A stretch of 64,000 nucleotides of DNA from Plumapathes pennacea (Eukaryota; Cnidaria; Anthozoa; Antipatharia; Myriopathidae): assembly GCA_964036295.1 (NCBI GenBank), contig OZ038464.1:8852001-8916000 (forward strand), read 5' to 3'. This document shows, in pieces, positions 22,901 to 30,388 of the stretch (position 1 is the stretch's first letter; each line of letters opens with the position of its first letter). The notes under the pieces were generated by a model. It was not told the origin of the DNA and searched no databases. It saw nothing but the letters and a program-made list of their open reading frames with translations. The translations under genes and the position numbers were made by a program.

Positions 22901-23506
22901 ATTATCTATTTTCGCAACAAGTTCATTTTTCAAATCTTGGTCTTTTTGGGTCATTGTTTTTTGAAGAACAAGTTCAGTTGGTTTCGAAGAGTCGTTGACA
23001 ACGCTTGGAGGCAATTCTGGGAGCTTTGAAAACGTTATTTTTTCCGTTGCATCCAAATCTATTGATTTAGTTTCAAGTTCAATTTCAGCAACGCTACGAA
23101 TAATAAGATCGTCTCCAAGAACCTCAATATCAACGTCTTTTGTGTTTGTCTTCCCATCTTTGAAAACATCGCCTTGTTGTGCAGCTTGAATCATTTTTTT
23201 GACGTCTTCGATGTCTTTTTTGTGTTTAGAATATAGTACTAACTCTTGTGGGTTTGAGTCATTGTTTGAAACCCCCGTTGCTACTTGAGGCACTTTTGAA
23301 AAATAAGTTACGAAGTCAGACGGTTGAATTTTGAAACACAACACATCTTTTACATAAACACTGAGAGTGCCATCATCATCTTGTCGAATATCCACAACTC
23401 TTGTTTTTGTACCATTTAAAAATTTAGCAATTGATAATTGGTTAATAATTTGAGTGTGATCGTAATCATCATGTTCATTTTCAAATCCTGGTCGTAAAAC
23501 ACCCAT
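19958..23506 (-). CDS. Giant repeat-containing spike/fibre protein (1182 aa)
   Basis: The N-terminal half has seven copies of a module whose start is FKDGKT-x4-VDI (near residues 28, 114, 204, 298, 374, 452 and 545; variants FKDNKT, FKDKKT, FADNKS). Six modules are preceded by an (E/Q)LVxxKT-type strand, such as NPQELVLYSKH, NDPNELVMMKTL and NEDELVVMKTV. The spacing of 75-95 residues suggests a segmented beta shaft. The C-terminal ~600 residues are non-repetitive and beta-rich, ending in FRAMSNEKSNQQFQLFSTLE, which resembles a jelly-roll head. The gene is uninterrupted. TTTATAT directly precedes the ATG. I infer a role as attachment spike; no enzymatic motif was seen. Confidence 0.7.
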   Translation of the reverse strand: MGVLRPGFENEHDDYDHTQIINQLSIAKFLNGTKTRVVDIRQDDDGTLSVYVKDVLCFKIQPSDFVTYFSKVPQVATGVSNNDSNPQELVLYSKHKKDIEDVKKMIQAAQQGDVFKDGKTNTKDVDIEVLGDDLIIRSVAEIELETKSIDLDATEKITFSKLPELPPSVVNDSSKPTELVLQKTMTQKDQDLKNELVAKIDNLTFKDNKTLMKDLDYRFENGESSFYNNNADGWEFLEVQSKNQITFVGKIPEVFRTLDNVNSKPNQLVVLKRHLKDVADLNSKINALSTSTSGHSTFKDKKTTTQMVDLQILPNGLEIHSGGFRAMNFDLFQGTYFTKVPKLLTSSNTSNTNDPNELVMMKTLQNHIADSLKFADNKSEVKKLDVRFEGLSTIEFWSGGSLQKKAMKISDNSGKIWFTSNHLPEIETHGLSNSELNEDELVVMKTVTKATKFKDGKTTVNTVDIRDWGLPETQIWCQPASGVSKKAISIEHGSGNLFFHGEELPHCNNGLKNNRAHPQEVVVYQTVLDLETKVDNLKNNSDAKFKDGKTKVSDVNLSQENDELSLYTSKEIKLGVKKDKDSFNDITIDKYKIMFNSEILFGKLDKEQKSTATIVPKGYDLISMNSVVQKNLQFLSNTLYCALTSLCWTLKIDTFANNVIQGANLKFVASKFTLLTDLISNPIYYNDYIEFGRYDAQSAAWALKRKKSSIELMVTGFADMEVFTLTKDGKFKKKLATITALSLRDTVYINTDDFFTFSCNENQATYIKIAINLHPFKHAPIPLEDSIKDPRSVPLTIQNYFGFTGNTQINDIDEITFESINNTKISQIPGFYGDLYEFQTVFLLEGNIIKEKNILKSDGSKLFHHAYTYEDSHWGRALTFSFYDITQDSSGYNSQVSVSLFNDKNEHITTIKKGAVDNTKATIEMTVNKDFSYFVMGFSGCTDASLNLTCYKTQLLDENTGCSKELNLREKDMVNVKKIKSSSNNGIEVDGNLKCVNQGPLTDDSVMTLKNLSNYNHEKINTLVLRFTVLKSIEMNDNERYPVRQTNAFSRFGGANTIWVGSDSTIQKTQKNGTKQYITSFTFNHSHDQTVFVVVKTQFLSYGATSDSKNQSKDADLEVVLGSSNAYPNLRDKILGGANVKLGSIGTCNFWLHKDDVVYFRAMSNEKSNQQFQLFSTLEYYI

Positions 23507-23519
23507 ATATAAACATTAC

Positions 23520-24238
23520 TTACAAACTTTGGAAATATTTTTTGATGAACGCTTCATTGACGATGTGATTTTTTGGATCAAATATTTTGATAATATCGTA
23601 AAACGATTTTTTAAATTTACAAGAATTAAGAACATAGTACAAACAAAAATACCCACACGTTACAGAATATAAGTGTTGCATTTGAGAAGTGTTGAACACG
23701 TATTTTTTTTTCAACTTTGAAGCTAATTCGACGATTTCTTGTGTCGGTTTAAAGCAAATGAATCAAAATACTCGATTTTTTTTGGTTTTATATGAATTGC
23801 AACCCAATGACTTCCAGGTTCGTGACTTTCATTCAAATTTATCACGTAGCATCCCAATTTTCGAAATGAAGTGATATGGTTTCTTGAAAACACGCCGTTG
23901 AAATTTTGGATTTTCAGAAAATTGACCCAATCATGGATGTCGAAATTTGTGATTGCCGCAGGTTTGAACTTTGGTTTTAAAAAATCACTCTTTCGAGGTC
24001 TCCAATCAATGGAATTTTTCCCAAGGTGTTGTCCAATAAATTTGAAACTACTGGTATCTTCGGAATTAATCCTTTGCCCTTTTTTGAGGTTTTTTTTTTT
24101 CTTCCACCTTTTCCTCTGCCATATTGATCCCAAGTTCCGAAAAAAGGGGGAGGGCGCGTGTTTGCGGGCATTAAAAGTCCTCCTTCTGAAGAGGGATTTC
24201 GTGAACTCGAACGAGGTTGTGGACGCCTTCCAGACCAA
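23520..24238 (-). pseudogene. Adenovirus-type maturation cysteine protease, frameshifted
   Basis: The first frame has ITNFDIHDWVNFLKI, NGVFSRN and the catalytic GSHWVAIH (His codon near 23809) and IEYFDSFA (Asp). It stops at 23723. The adjacent frame carries SVTCGYFCLYY with the nucleophile Cys (near 23657) and ends at 23520. His-Asp-Cys in this order is the C5/Ulp1-like protease that cleaves capsid precursors in adenoviruses and Polintons. The frame changes near 23746-23755. No ATG lies between 24238 and the conserved core, and the 24238 ATG is inside the protein X gene in another frame, so the true start is unclear. Confidence 0.8.
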
Positions 24239-24851
24239 GGTCTAATTTGCAATCCAGAGCCCTTCGTGAGTGCATCTAGTACCATTGGAATACCGATCGA
24301 CGCTAATATACTGTAAATCCCAGATCCCATTTGTTTTTGAGTTGGTCGAATTGTCATTGGACTTCCCATTTGCATTGCTTTCATAAGATTACGTTTTTGA
24401 GATGGTGTCAAAAGAGAATGATATTGCATTAATTGACTCAAATTTTGTGGTTGAACAAGAAATCCTCCTTTTTGTGCTCCAGAACCAAATAATTTACCAA
24501 TGCCAGTGGAAGCCAAACCAGAAAGCGCGCCAGAAACCAACGGTGCAGCGATTTTTTGGCCATATTTCAAAGCAGTTGGCAAAAGCCTTGTCCCCACTCT
24601 AGCGAGACTTCCAAACAAATTTCCTCCGACTTTTCCAATTTGAGTTTGACTTATTTTTAAGTCCGTTCCTGTGCCATTTCGCATACTTTTTTGAATACGA
24701 TTCACTTGAGACTTTGTCAGCATTAACATATCAGAACCGCGCAAATTCGAGTTTTTCAATCTCAAAGTAATGGGTGCACGTTTTCTAAAGGCAGTTGCCA
24801 ACGATTTTTTTGATTTGGTGATAAACTTACTCCAACTTGATGATAACTCAT
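23977..24851 (-). pseudogene. Core protein X-like, membrane-active virion protein, N-terminal frameshift
   Basis: The ATG at 24851 is directly preceded by ATATAT and opens with MSYHQVGVSLSP. The frame then slips at the T-run 24805-24811, and the adjacent frame carries the rest to a stop at 23977. That part has ITLRLKNSNLRG, LTKSQVNRIQK, LKISQTQIGKVGG and a Gly/Ala/Leu hydrophobic region (LVSGALSGLASTGIGKLFGS). It also has GFLVQPQNLSQL and MGSGIYSILASIGIP, and a basic GKGGRKKKTSKKGKG segment. This series is the small hydrophobic/basic structural protein found beside the protease in many animal Polintons, often compared with adenovirus core or minor capsid precursors. Its 3' part overlaps the protease frame by about 260 bp. 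Confidence 0.65.
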
Positions 24852-24896
24852 ATATATTTTAAGATTAGACAAATTCACACAGTATTTCACACATGA

Positions 24897-25142
24897 TTAA
24901 ACAGTTATTTTACGGTATTTGATGGGTTTAATTTTAGATCCAATTTCTTCGTCTTCACTTTCACTTGAAAATACGTCGTCGCTTAATTCTGCCTTTTTTA
25001 ATTCTTCTTCATTTGGTTCATATTCACTTTCATCTTCACTTTCACTTTCGATTTCGCTCGATTCATCTTCACTCGTTTCATATTCACTCACTTCGCTTTC
25101 GCTCGATTCAATTTCACTTATTTCGTTTTCACTTTCGCTCAT
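24897..25142 (-). CDS. Very acidic Ser/Glu-rich small protein (81 aa)
   Basis: Residues 1-65 are nearly all Ser, Glu, Asp and Tyr in repeated SESE/SEIES/EDES units. The last 12 residues are basic (KIKPIKYRKITV). It lies between the protein X gene and the capsid gene, with an AATAT box overlapping its ATG. The same composition could come from simple-repeat expansion, but the box and position argue for a real gene. A scaffold or histone/DNA-mimic role is speculation. Confidence 0.55.
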   Translation of the reverse strand: MSESENEISEIESSESEVSEYETSEDESSEIESESEDESEYEPNEEELKKAELSDDVFSSESEDEEIGSKIKPIKYRKITV

Positions 25143-25160
25143 ATATTGATGTTTAGATTT

Positions 25161-26513
25161 TTACGCTTTCAAAATGGCTCGACCTGATTCAACATTAATT
25201 TCAATTTCTTCTTCATTCAAAACAACGGCCCGAATCACATATCCTTCGGCTCCTGTGACGTTGCCAGAAAGTTTGTATCTAAAGGCCAACGAAACCATGG
25301 AATCCAATGTTCCAACGGGTTGGTTCGTCAAGTCGAAATACATCATGGGATACACTTTATAAAATAATTCTGGCGTCGGAAGATGGCTTGAAAGATAATC
25401 ATTGAACGCCCTTGAGTACTGTGCAAGGACACGATAAACGCGTGATGGCTCATTGACAAAATCATACGCAATTTCTGGATACTCTTTGTGATTGCCAACA
25501 ATTAATTGCCCTTCCATTACTTTTACGCCCGCGTCTCCAATTTCATTAGTGTCGTATATGAACTGATTTGCTTCTTGTTTATTTATGCTTTTATTATTGC
25601 TAAACCATACAAAAACATGACGCGGACGTCTTATTGTGTCTGAAATCTTGAAAGTGTCGTTTCTCGTTTTTAAAGTTGTAGACGTAAGCACATTTTCTTT
25701 GAGATACGACCATGATTGCGTTTTAGCGTAGTTAGTAAGAAAATTTTGCCCTCCAATGCCTGAAAGCGTCATTTTGGGAACCCATAATGTAAGACTTTTC
25801 ACGACGTATCGGCCATCAACAGTTGCAGCGCGTTGATCTCCATTTGCAGGAGTTTTTTGCACACCTTTAAAAAGAAAAACATCGTCCTCCTCTAATTTTA
25901 CATTGATTTCAAATTTTCCAGATGGACAAACACGATTTTGAAACGCCTCAAAGAATGAGTATCGATTGAGAGGAATTAATACGTTTACGTCTTTTTTCCC
26001 AAGAATCGCGTCGTTTCTTTTCTTGTATCCTTCGTTATAGTCGCCCAAAAGTGGGGTTTCATTTGCCTTTAAAAATGGCAGAACATATGGTTCGCGACTT
26101 TTTTCAACGTAAAACATAGATGATTCGGCAATTCCCTCAGCGTAACTTTTAGAATAATCTACCAAATTTTTACACTGCACTGCCTGATTAATGTCATTTG
26201 TGTTCAGGACTATTTTTCCGCCATATTTTACGGTCAACTCATTTATCATAGAGTGTGATCCACAAATTGGGGCAATTCTTGAAGATCCGTTTGCATTAAA
26301 ATTAAAAGCACTGTCGTCCATTTTTGAAACGTAAAAAGTTGCTTCGAAAAAAGCATTGTACCAATCATATGGCGTTTGTTCGTTTACAGTATCAACTACA
26401 AAATCAATGTTCTTTAGCTGTTTTTGATTCGCGCCTGGAAGAGAGACAGCTCTATTTGGTTGAATTGGAATATATTCATAGCGTTCGTTGAATTTTGGAT
26501 TCCTGAAACTCAT
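25161..26513 (-). CDS. Major capsid protein, double jelly-roll (450 aa)
   Basis: The intact frame starts MSFRNPKFNERYEYIPIQ. Signature stretches of the Polinton capsid protein are visible: TPYDWYNAFFEATFYVSKM (about 47-65), VNVLIPLNRYSFFEAFQN (about 182-199), KSLTLWVPKMTL (about 242-253), RRPRHVFVWFSNN (about 298-310) and the C-terminal YPMMYFDLTNQP and GTLDSMVSLAFRYKL. Two successive beta-sandwich domains fit the double-jelly-roll hexon plan. It sits between the acidic protein and the small glycine-motif protein. A long TATATATATA box overlaps its ATG, one of the strongest in the element. Confidence 0.85.
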   Translation of the reverse strand: MSFRNPKFNERYEYIPIQPNRAVSLPGANQKQLKNIDFVVDTVNEQTPYDWYNAFFEATFYVSKMDDSAFNFNANGSSRIAPICGSHSMINELTVKYGGKIVLNTNDINQAVQCKNLVDYSKSYAEGIAESSMFYVEKSREPYVLPFLKANETPLLGDYNEGYKKRNDAILGKKDVNVLIPLNRYSFFEAFQNRVCPSGKFEINVKLEEDDVFLFKGVQKTPANGDQRAATVDGRYVVKSLTLWVPKMTLSGIGGQNFLTNYAKTQSWSYLKENVLTSTTLKTRNDTFKISDTIRRPRHVFVWFSNNKSINKQEANQFIYDTNEIGDAGVKVMEGQLIVGNHKEYPEIAYDFVNEPSRVYRVLAQYSRAFNDYLSSHLPTPELFYKVYPMMYFDLTNQPVGTLDSMVSLAFRYKLSGNVTGAEGYVIRAVVLNEEEIEINVESGRAILKA

Positions 26514-26523
26514 ATATATATAA
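26514..26523 (-). promoter_or_regulatory. TATATATATA start-proximal box of the capsid gene
   Basis: Read on the minus strand, TATATATAT runs straight into the ATG at 26513. It is the longest uninterrupted TA box among the structural genes. Confidence 0.55.
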
Positions 26524-26539
26524 TTTAGACAAAACGTTA

Positions 26540-26655
26540 TGTATTTAGCAACATATCGACTTCTGTGTTTTTTGATGCGTCAAATTACGTGTTCAGCAAC
26601 ATGTTGATTCCGTGTTTTTGATGTGTCAACTTATGTGTTCAGCAACATGTCGATT
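26540..26655. repeat. Tandem 46-bp repeat copying the 3' end of the adjacent gene
   Basis: The phrase GTTCAGCAACATGT(T/C)GATT recurs at about 26632 and 26586, with a diverged copy near 26540, so the unit is 46 bp. The first copy includes the last codons and stop of the 26631-27035 gene; the others lie downstream of it. Confidence 0.8.
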
Positions 26656-27035
26656 TCCATGGATAATCTATTGTTTTTATTTGAAGATTTGTTGTTTGAA
26701 GGTTTATTATATTTTTGAAGTTCTTTCATGATTTGTTCGCCTTTATTTTCAATCGTCGTTGTTCGAAGTTCATTGTCCTTCGTTTTTTTCTTGCCACGAA
26801 TTTTTTCATCTAATTTGTCTGCTGTAATTTCTCCAACTTTTGAACCATTTTTTTTTGATCCCTCTTCAACAAATTTTTCTGCACCTTTTTTTGCAATCGT
26901 TTTTGCCGTTTCTCCAGTCAAAGAACTTAACACTTTGCTTGCGACGTCACTAAAAATACCTCCTCCATATTGATCTCCATATCGATCAACATATATTGAT
27001 TGTCCATATTCATTTCGTACTCTTCTTTTCATCAT
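26631..27035 (-). CDS. Small glycine-motif virion protein (134 aa), pVI/minor-core-like
   Basis: An N-terminal segment with DRYGDQYGGGIFSDVASKVL (residues about 17-36) is followed by an Ala/Lys amphipathic region with KTIAKKGAEKFVEEG and TADKLDEKIRGK. A Lys/Asn-rich tail ends MEIDMLLNT. The QYGGG-IF motif followed by an amphipathic helix resembles small Polinton minor virion proteins that carry a protease-type site near the N-terminus. TTATATA precedes the ATG. It lies between the penton-like gene and the capsid gene. The function is inferred. Confidence 0.6.
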   Translation of the reverse strand: MMKRRVRNEYGQSIYVDRYGDQYGGGIFSDVASKVLSSLTGETAKTIAKKGAEKFVEEGSKKNGSKVGEITADKLDEKIRGKKKTKDNELRTTTIENKGEQIMKELQKYNKPSNNKSSNKNNRLSMEIDMLLNT

Positions 27036-27055
27036 TATATAATGGTTGTATATTT

Positions 27056-27834
27056 TTAAAAGTTCTCTTGTATTCCAATCACGAAGAAGACAGAAATGTG
27101 GATTCCATTCAAGTTCACGTGATTATTTTTTGTGTCGGTGACCCAAACACGTATCATATTTATATTTCTTGTGTTAAGAGGAACCCACATTAATCTTCGA
27201 TTATATTCTGTAAATGCATAACTCAATGGAAGATTTTCCACACTAAACTGATATATTACGTCCGATGAGGTATTGGAGCCTACTAATATTGATTTGCCGA
27301 CTAAATTACAATGCACTTGAAGACTGTCAATGCCTCTAGTTATGTCTGGAAGTTTAGTCGATAAATATCGTCTATCATCACCTAAGACGACTCGTTCAAA
27401 GCCCAACAAATCACAAAATCTATTGTTCGCTCTTTGTAAGTCAAGTTTGAAATCAGCTCCAAGTCTTATTAATACTTTAAGAGTCGATAAATTAAACGAT
27501 ATGTCGATTGTCAAGTCTTCTTTTTTGAGTTCAGAATGTGTATCGAGAATTAATGTTTTAAATACGAATCTATGTCTTCATAAGAATAATTACCATCTGT
27601 AAGAACAACTTTGTAAATTGTACCTTTATAATCATAGTAAAATTCATTGTTGTTGGCTTCTTCGCTTATGTTGTACCAAGAATAAGACATACTAACTCGA
27701 TCAAACGCAATATAATATTCTTCATTTGGGTCAAGGTTTATGGCAGGATTCACATTTGTTTTAAAATCATGAGGAACGCCAAAATCAGCAGTTGCACTAT
27801 TTAACGCAAGAGTTTGATAAATTACTTTTGGCAT
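27056..27834 (-). pseudogene. Penton-like minor capsid protein, single jelly-roll, frameshifted
   Basis: The first frame (27834-27550) starts MPKVIYQTLALNS and has PAINLDPNEEYYIAFDRVSM and DGNYSYEDIDSYL. The frame changes near 27556-27559 and continues in another to 27056 with NLSTLKVLIRLGADFKLDLQ, LLGFERVVLGD, DSLQVHCNLVG and SDVIYQFSVENLPLSYAFTE. This order (NLDP..YYIA, then LLGF, then HCNLV, then IY.F) is characteristic of the Polinton minor capsid (penton) protein. A TTTATATAA box lies 4 bp upstream of the first ATG. Confidence 0.75.
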
Positions 27835-27858
27835 CTTTTATATAAATACGTTAGAAAA

Positions 27859-28974
27859 TCACGATTCCAAATATTTTTCAACATAATTTTCGTATTGATC
27901 TTCCTTCATAGTTTCGATTTTTCGTAAATGGTTTATTACTTCCCAGGCCTCGTTTTTCAAAGCAATTGAAGAATTACCTGCATTTAAGCTACCTGAGATG
28001 ACTTTTAGGCGATTCACGAGTTCTTGAGGATTGGTATAATAAATTGTTGTGTGGCCACCAGTCATGAGTTTTTGTTTGCCAGAAGAGCGATGTTTAGGCA
28101 TATTTGTCATGTTATTAATGTCCCTGAACACTGTTTTTGCACGTTGAGAATAATTGAGTTTTGGATTGTGACGTTTCGTAATAAGATCAACAAATGATTT
28201 ATCGACATCATTTTCATAAACTTTTTTGCCTTGATTAAACATCACTAATTTGTATTCATTCATCAACTTTTGCATATCGATGTTAAACCCGCCGTATTGA
28301 TTATTTTTTATTTTGTAAGAATTCTTTGGTGGCTGTTTATATTTTCGAACGCCCGAACCATATTGATTTGGGCTCATTTCTTTGACTCTTTCATTTATCA
28401 CCCAATCTATTGCATTTCTATACTTTCCCAAAATTTTAATTTCACGACTGAGGATATTGGATTTCATTCTCGCATCTTCGGTCTTTTTTTTGTTAAACTT
28501 TCCTTTCATATTACTTTTCGAATGAACGTATGAATTAACTCTTTCTCGTAACAAATCGAGGTCGTTTTGATTGAAGTTTAATAATGTTTGTGGTTTTGGA
28601 AGTGCTTCAACAGGAATAAATTGATTGTTGATTCTTTGATAATGTGGTTCTTCCAAAAATCCAAGTTCTTGTGTTGTAAATGGAAACATGTAGTCGAAGA
28701 CGTCTTCCATAGTCGTTTCTCCTGATTCATCAATTTTGTCAACGATTTGTTCTTGCCCTTCTTGCAACTTCCTGAGAATCTCGTCTTGTTTTTTGTCGAC
28801 ACTTTTTTTTGCTTCGTCTTGCCTTTTCGTGATTGGTTTAAAAAGATCCTCTCTTTGCACATCAATTCCAAGTTGCTGATTTCTGTAGTTTAAAATGTCT
28901 TGGTTAATATTTTTAATTCCTTGATCGAATTGAAGTTTTCTGTTGAATGCATCTCTTAATTTTTCGATATCCAT
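27859..28974 (-). CDS. Coiled-coil virion-associated protein (371 aa)
   Basis: The N-terminal ~110 residues are a charged coiled coil (KKSVDKKQDEILRKLQEGQE). The middle has FTTQELGFLEEPHYQ and basic stretches. The C-terminal third is a conserved-looking block with VDKSFVDLITKRHNPKLNYS, LMTGGHTTIYY and ISGSLNAGNSSIALKNE. I recognise this C-terminal arrangement from other cnidarian Polintons but not a named fold. GVRKYKQPPK and NNQYGGFN provide Gly sites of the type cut by adenovirus-like proteases. It is the first gene of the minus-strand block, with GTATATG at its start. Confidence 0.65.
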   Translation of the reverse strand: MDIEKLRDAFNRKLQFDQGIKNINQDILNYRNQQLGIDVQREDLFKPITKRQDEAKKSVDKKQDEILRKLQEGQEQIVDKIDESGETTMEDVFDYMFPFTTQELGFLEEPHYQRINNQFIPVEALPKPQTLLNFNQNDLDLLRERVNSYVHSKSNMKGKFNKKKTEDARMKSNILSREIKILGKYRNAIDWVINERVKEMSPNQYGSGVRKYKQPPKNSYKIKNNQYGGFNIDMQKLMNEYKLVMFNQGKKVYENDVDKSFVDLITKRHNPKLNYSQRAKTVFRDINNMTNMPKHRSSGKQKLMTGGHTTIYYTNPQELVNRLKVISGSLNAGNSSIALKNEAWEVINHLRKIETMKEDQYENYVEKYLES

Positions 28975-29064
28975 ATACAGTTAAATTAGAAAATATGTGC
29001 ATTTCAACATGTAACTTTAAACTTAAATGTTGTTTGGAGACGTAAATGTATAATCTTTATTTAT
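28975..29064. promoter_or_regulatory. Divergent promoter region between structural and packaging/replication blocks
   Basis: A 90-bp AT-rich gap separates the minus-strand coiled-coil gene (start 28974) from the plus-strand ATPase (start 29065). TATAC lies next to the minus ATG, and TATAATCTTTATTTAT leads into the plus ATG. Confidence 0.5.
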
Positions 29065-29693
29065 ATGAAGATTCCAAACTATGATACGGTGTTCAAAAAA
29101 AAGATAGAAAAAGAGTAGGTTTTTTACCAGAAGACTTCAGAATGTTGATATGTGGCCAAAGTAATTGTGGCAAAACCAATTGTTGTATTTTTTTAATAAG
29201 AGAAATTTGTATTTTCGACAAAATATACATTTACACCCCAAATCAACATCAAGACAAGATACAAGACCTCATAAAATTAATGGACAAAATCTCGAGTAAG
29301 GTTGGGTATCAAATTCTCGAAGTTCATGATGAAGACAAAATTAAAGACACAAGTGAATACCCTCATAATAACCGTAAACTCGTTGTATTCGACGATCTTG
29401 TAAACGCTTCACAGCCAATTCAAAATAAAATCGCAAATCACTTTACTGATGGTCGACATCATGGAATCAGTCCCATATATTTGAGTCAAAGTTATTACGA
29501 CGTGCCCTCGAAACTCAGGCAAAATTGTTCACACATGGCATTATATTCACCAACGACAAAAACACATTACAACCTTATCGCAAAAGAAAATGGTGTTCAA
29601 AAACAAGCGTTCAATAAACTTCAACCCTACGAATTCTTGTTCGTCGATAAAATAAAAAAAAGTGTAAAAAAATGTTTCGATGAAAATATATAA
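29065..29693 (+). pseudogene. FtsK/HerA-type genome packaging ATPase, N-terminal frameshift
   Basis: The ATG at 29065 follows TTTATTTAT and opens MKIPNYDTVF. The frame then slips in the A-run 29095-29102, and the adjacent frame carries the remainder to 29693. That frame has LPEDFRMLICGQSNCGKTN (Walker A GQSNCGKT), YIYTPNQHQD, KLVVFDDLVN (Walker B) and HGISPIYLSQSYYDVPSKLR (sensor/arginine region). These are the motifs of the A32-like packaging ATPase of Polintons and NCLDVs. Translation from the internal ATG at 29142 would still include Walker A, so partial function cannot be excluded. Confidence 0.8.
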
Positions 29694-29705
29694 ACAAAGA
29701 TTATA

Positions 29706-29858
29706 ATGACTAAATCGTACTGTGTAAAAGAAAAACGCGTTACTGAATGTGTTCCTGGATCTGAAAAAATTGTGGTAAAAAATGGAAGAACAATGATGAA
29801 ATGCACTTGCGCAAGTTGTGGAATAACGAAGACACAATTCGTAAAGAAAAGAAATTAA
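29706..29858 (+). CDS. Short zinc-ribbon ORF (50 aa), DUF5679-like
   Basis: It starts MTKSYCVKEKRVTECVPG and has KNGRTMMKCTCASCG then KTQFVKKRN. The YCVK...NGR...C-x2-C plan resembles the DUF5679 ribbon and the start of the following gene, so the two look like paralogues. It lies 12 bp after the ATPase stop. GATTATA abuts its ATG. Confidence 0.6.
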   Translation: MTKSYCVKEKRVTECVPGSEKIVVKNGRTMMKCTCASCGITKTQFVKKRN

Positions 29859-29875
29859 AATCTAAGCAACAATAT

Positions 29876-30388
29876 ATGAGTTACTGTGTAAAATGCAAAT
29901 CTAAAACAGAAAATTTAAACAACGACATCAATATAAAAACAACGAAGAATGGACGAAAGATGATCGACTCAAGGTGTGCAATTTGTAGTTGCAGAAAATC
30001 TTGTTTCGTAAGTAACGTTGGAAGCGGTTTTGATATTCATAAAGCCATTGAAAAATTGCCTCGACCAAAATCTGGATTCACACCCGGAAAGTATAGATAT
30101 ATGGGTCCATACAACCCGTTGGAAAAACAGTTAGAATACGACAAAGACACTGGCAAAGTAACAAAATGGCATGTACAACCATACAATAAAATCGACGAGA
30201 TTGCCGCACATCATGACATTTGTTACGACAGAGGAATAAACAAGCATGATTGCGACAAAAAAATGGTCGAAAAAATTGATGAATTACCCTACAAAGACAT
30301 TCCGAAGTGGGGTCAAACTGCACGATTCTTAATCGACAAAAAAAGAAAACTTGGTCTTGGTGTGTCAAAAAACGAAAAACGGCGTTGA
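29876..30388 (+). CDS. Zinc ribbon plus phospholipase A2-like protein (170 aa)
   Basis: I start at the ATG at 29876 because AATAT abuts it and the ribbon begins there (MSYCVKCKSKTEN). Residues 4-37 form a four-Cys ribbon (C4, C7, C34, C37). Residues about 70-120 have YMGPYNPLEKQLEYD and then EIAAHHDICYDRG, where HD (113-114) is the PLA2 catalytic pair in the HDxCY motif, followed by KHDCDKKM. A calcium-loop-like YxGPxNPL preceding HDxCY is the parvovirus VP1u/vPLA2 arrangement. The family hydrolyses phospholipids and helps particles leave endosomes; here that role is inferred. Its stop overlaps the integrase reading frame. Confidence 0.75.
   Translation: MSYCVKCKSKTENLNNDINIKTTKNGRKMIDSRCAICSCRKSCFVSNVGSGFDIHKAIEKLPRPKSGFTPGKYRYMGPYNPLEKQLEYDKDTGKVTKWHVQPYNKIDEIAAHHDICYDRGINKHDCDKKMVEKIDELPYKDIPKWGQTARFLIDKKRKLGLGVSKNEKRR

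Noticed and set aside
23975-23985. Programmed -1 frameshift joining protein X and protease
   Set aside because: The T-run/A-run does not form a canonical slippery heptamer in the upstream frame, and the same gene already carries an apparent accidental indel.
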